Part shown: positions 31,459 through 33,862 of the stretch, piece after piece
How positions within the stretch are numbered: position 1 is the stretch's first letter
Layout: each line of letters starts with the position of its first letter
Source: Opitutaceae bacterium
GTDB lineage: Bacteria > Verrucomicrobiota > Verrucomicrobiia > Opitutales > Opitutaceae
Direction of reading: 5' to 3'
Assembly (NCBI GenBank): GCA_027485045.1
Contig: JAIXRU010000257.1
Span: forward strand, 1 to 33,862
Length of the DNA: 33,862 nt
Notes under the pieces: model-generated
Database searches by the model: none
The model's input: only the letters and a program-made list of their open reading frames with translations
Told to the model about the DNA's origin: nothing
Position numbers and translations under genes: made by a program

Positions 31459-32919
31459 TTATTCTGGCGCGACGTAACCGGCTGGGCCGCCCAGGCGCTG
31501 GAATTGGCGGTAAACGATCCATCCGCAGACAAAGGCCATGGCCGTAAGCACGGCCCCCAGACCAAAGGTGTAGCGGAAAACCCCTCCGGTGAGGTCGATC
31601 ACCGAGCCCACCAAGGGACCGACCGCGATGGAGCCCACGGAGAGAAGAATGCCACTGGCCGAGGCGAACTGGGCGAATTTAGACCGGGGGAAAAGCCTTT
31701 GTCCCAAGGAGGCGACAGCCGTCATATACGAGCCCGAAGCCACTCCGTGTATAATCAGAAACACCGCAAAACTTTGCTGGTCTCTCGCCAGCATAAATCC
31801 CGCGATCGAGGTTACGGTGTAGATGACTAAAGCGACCATGCTGACCCTCAGCGGATGAAAGCGGTCGGCGAGCCAGCCGATAAAAAAGGAAAGGAAAAGC
31901 GAGATGGTGTAGGTGATGGCGAGGCATTTTCCGAAGTGATCCATGCTCATGCCCAGGCTGTTGGCGTAAGGGATGGAAAAAGCGTTGATCGGGAGGAAGC
32001 AAAGATTGCCGAGCGTGAGGAAGGAAAACACGGCGATGTAGTAGGGCTGGCGAAAACTATCCCGAAAGTAGGATTTCACTTCCTGAATCCTTCCGCCGGT
32101 GGCCGGCGGCGGTGGTGGTGGATAAGAGCCCTCTTTGACCCGCAGGCACACCCAATAGAAGCCGATTCCGTAAAGGACTCCGATGATGACCAGAATCAAA
32201 GTGAAGTGGCCGGGCACCAGGCCCATGACCCAGAAGTTGAAGATGATGCCGTCGAGCAGACTCACGGCGCGAAACATGCCGTAGAAACGGCCGATAAGTT
32301 CGATGGGGACGACATCGTTGATCAGGCCGCCAAAAACCGCCTGGCTGGCGATGGCGGCAAATTCAAAGATGGCCCAAAACACTCCGAAGCAGACCACGGA
32401 AACGACCATTTTGTTTTCGAGCAGAGCCAGCAACCGGGCGCCCACGCCTTCAGTGCCGGCGGCTTGATGCAGCCAGGTGCCCAAGGCGCTGGAGGCATCG
32501 CTCAGGCCGTGCAGCCACCCGGCAATCAATGGGGTGAGGCCGATGCCGATCATGCCGGCGGCGGCGATGGGTGTGGTCCACAAAAGAAAGGGGATGCGCC
32601 GGCCGCGCGGGCGGCGGTGCCGGTCCGAGCGAACGCTGATGATCGGCGCCAAGACGAGCCCGAGCATGGCGGGGAAGGTGGTGAGAAGCAGGCCGAACAG
32701 CCAGTTGGGAACCGAAAGGCTGCTGAGGAACCACTGGCTCATCGGCATGGCCGAGCGGTCGCGCATGGTCCAGACGAAGTCGCCGATCAGCAGCAGGACA
32801 AACAAGCCGACCAAACCCCGGTAGGTGTAGGTCAGCGTGCCGACGGTCCAGGTGCTCTTGCGTTCGGCGGACGCGCAGGCTGGCGCGGGGGAGGCGAGGG
32901 GCGCGGTGTGGGGTGTCAT
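31459..32919 (-). CDS. MFS transporter (sugar-type), 486 aa
   Basis: The protein has about twelve hydrophobic segments and a typical MFS loop APIISVRSDRHRRPRGRRIP between segments 2 and 3. A second loop FIGWLADRFHPLRVS sits at the equivalent place in the second half. A proline run (YPPPPPPATGGR, about residues 270-281) is the central cytoplasmic loop. It is not the GPH family of the other transporter and looks nearer to uptake carriers of the general sugar MFS type. The ATG is 32917-32919 and the stop 31459-31461. It precedes the giant beta-helix gene by about 295 bases and may be the first gene of the glycan locus. Substrate is unknown. Confidence 0.85.
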   Translation of the reverse strand: MTPHTAPLASPAPACASAERKSTWTVGTLTYTYRGLVGLFVLLLIGDFVWTMRDRSAMPMSQWFLSSLSVPNWLFGLLLTTFPAMLGLVLAPIISVRSDRHRRPRGRRIPFLLWTTPIAAAGMIGIGLTPLIAGWLHGLSDASSALGTWLHQAAGTEGVGARLLALLENKMVVSVVCFGVFWAIFEFAAIASQAVFGGLINDVVPIELIGRFYGMFRAVSLLDGIIFNFWVMGLVPGHFTLILVIIGVLYGIGFYWVCLRVKEGSYPPPPPPATGGRIQEVKSYFRDSFRQPYYIAVFSFLTLGNLCFLPINAFSIPYANSLGMSMDHFGKCLAITYTISLFLSFFIGWLADRFHPLRVSMVALVIYTVTSIAGFMLARDQQSFAVFLIIHGVASGSYMTAVASLGQRLFPRSKFAQFASASGILLSVGSIAVGPLVGSVIDLTGGVFRYTFGLGAVLTAMAFVCGWIVYRQFQRLGGPAGYVAPE

Positions 32920-33028
32920 GGGCGGATGGGGTTAGAAACTGGCGGGGGCCCGACGTGACGGGGGCTTGGGTTTTGGCCAGGCGGAAGCCCGCCACGGTCA
33001 CGTGGTTTTACTGAACGGGCGGAAAGAG

Positions 33029-33054
33029 CGCGCCCCGGTATTTCCGGGTGCGCG
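33029..33054 (-). terminator. Possible rho-independent terminator after the PEP-CTERM gene
   Basis: CGCGCCCCGG (33029-33038) and CCGGGTGCGCG (33044-33054) form a GC-rich hairpin with one bulge and a five-base loop. On the minus strand it starts 19 bases after the stop codon and is followed by CTCTTTCC, a weak T-run. It would insulate the MFS gene from the upstream gene. Confidence 0.42.
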
Positions 33055-33073
33055 GGTAGCGACGGCCGTGCGT

Positions 33074-33862
33074 TTAGGCGCGAACGCGGCGGCGGCGAAG
33101 AGCGGCGAAACCGAGACCGGCCAGACCGGCGAGGCCGGCGTAGGCGGAGGGCTCGGGGATGGCGCTGGTGGTGAGAATAATCGAGGTGTTGACGTTGTCT
33201 TGGCTGATGACCGCGTTCAGTCCGCCGATGGTTCCTGAGAGGGATGAGCCCAGTGTGCCCACCACGGAGGTGTAGTCGAATAGGGTGTAAACACCGATTC
33301 CGAAACCTGCACCGGCGGTAAAGGTGAAGTCGTTGAAGTTGAAAGTGCCGGAGCCGATATTCAGGCCTCCCTGCACATCCACCACAGTGGTGCCGGGGTT
33401 GCCGAGGGTGAAAAATAAAGAAGGCGCGGCAATCGGAGCGACTGCGTTGGTGAGGTTGAGCACGGTGGATGCGCCGCCGGAGATTACTAGTGAGTCGATA
33501 CTGGAGGCCTGGAGTTTGCCGCCGTAGTTGCCGCCGTTGAGGGTGAAGCCGATGGCAGATCCGGAGCCGAGGTTGATCGTGCCGGTGCCGCCGAGTGTGC
33601 CGCCGACGGTATAGGTGCCGCCGCCGGTGTGGGTGCCGTTGACCAGCAAGGTGGCGTTGCCGCCGATGCCGGTGGTGCCGGTGTAGTCGCTGGTGCCATT
33701 TGTGGTGAGCGTGGCACCGTTGTGTTGTAAACTGCGGGTTCCGGTGCCGGCACCAATAGTAACACCGCCGGCGAGGGCGATGTTGCCGGAGCCGGCCAGC
33801 GTGAGGGTGACGTCGGTGGTTTCGCCGGAAGCGCCGATGGCCAGGCCGCCGAGGGCGAGGGT
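33074..33862 (-). CDS. PATR-repeat PEP-CTERM protein, C-terminal part (5' end outside window)
   Basis: The frame is open from the window edge. The visible 262 residues consist of autotransporter-type beta-strand repeats (GGTLGGTGTINLGSGSAI, TLLVNGTHTGGGTYTVGG), then a globular beta segment. They end in a classical PEP-CTERM sorting tag: IPEPSAYAGLAGLAGL, a hydrophobic helix, and RRRRVRA before TAA (33074-33076). Established: exosortase cleaves and anchors such proteins after export, and the tag is common in Verrucomicrobiota with extracellular polysaccharide. No exosortase gene is in the window. A TTG at 33647-33649 could look like a start, but the same repeats continue upstream of it, so the gene is truncated by the window. 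Unlike the giant proteins nearby it does not end in the shared RRFLRLRVTSP tail. Confidence 0.88.
   Translation of the reverse strand, partial: TLALGGLAIGASGETTDVTLTLAGSGNIALAGGVTIGAGTGTRSLQHNGATLTTNGTSDYTGTTGIGGNATLLVNGTHTGGGTYTVGGTLGGTGTINLGSGSAIGFTLNGGNYGGKLQASSIDSLVISGGASTVLNLTNAVAPIAAPSLFFTLGNPGTTVVDVQGGLNIGSGTFNFNDFTFTAGAGFGIGVYTLFDYTSVVGTLGSSLSGTIGGLNAVISQDNVNTSIILTTSAIPEPSAYAGLAGLAGLGFAALRRRRVRA

Overview
The window looks like a chromosomal segment from a Verrucomicrobiota bacterium, most likely near Opitutaceae. This rests on protein content, not on a marker gene: high GC, a PEP-CTERM protein, very large secreted proteins built from autotransporter-type beta-strand repeats (PATR), few clear Shine-Dalgarno sequences, and a dense set of secreted carbohydrate-active enzymes. 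Every intact gene lies on the minus strand. No RNA gene, insertion sequence or CRISPR array was seen.

Layout. (1) 1-490: a cluster of GTGTAACC/GGTTACAC sites and a plus-strand remnant of a chlorite-dismutase-like gene with a TGA at a Trp position. (2) 490-2929: a betaine-lipid type gene pair, BtaA plus an overlapping GNAT-fold acyltransferase-like gene, with a palindrome over the btaA start codon. (3) 3062-3550: a small cysteine-containing protein, followed by degraded sequence to 3862. (4) 3863-31164: a glycan-degradation region. In transcription order from high to low coordinates it holds a 1637-aa beta-helix protein, a 614-aa toroid-like secreted protein, a GH3 glucosidase split by one in-frame TAA, a GPH-type sugar symporter, a 1263-aa multidomain esterase, a 779-aa secreted toroid lyase/hydrolase-like protein, a GH95 fucosidase and a 2135-aa PATR/beta-helix protein. 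(5) 31459-33862: a second MFS transporter and the C-terminal part of a PATR/PEP-CTERM protein that runs off the window.

How it may work together (inference): the secreted GH95 enzyme, the two beta-helix proteins (GH141-like in appearance), the esterase and the toroid enzymes would strip and cleave a fucosylated, acylated glycan outside the cytoplasm. The two transporters would import products, and the cytoplasmic GH3 would finish oligosaccharides if it is functional. No sulfatase is present, so a sulfated fucan is not specifically indicated.

The most notable structure is a shared C-terminal tail of about 125-130 residues (an xxWRxxHF start, a DPDGD...NLLEYALGT core and a terminal PRRFLRLRVTSP) that ends three otherwise unrelated giant proteins exactly at their stop codons. 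Three further copies survive as remnants between genes (10558-11064, 13439-13788, 20336-20380), two of them with in-frame stops. This suggests a mobile or duplicating tail module, possibly a surface-sorting signal, and a locus that has lost several tail-bearing genes.
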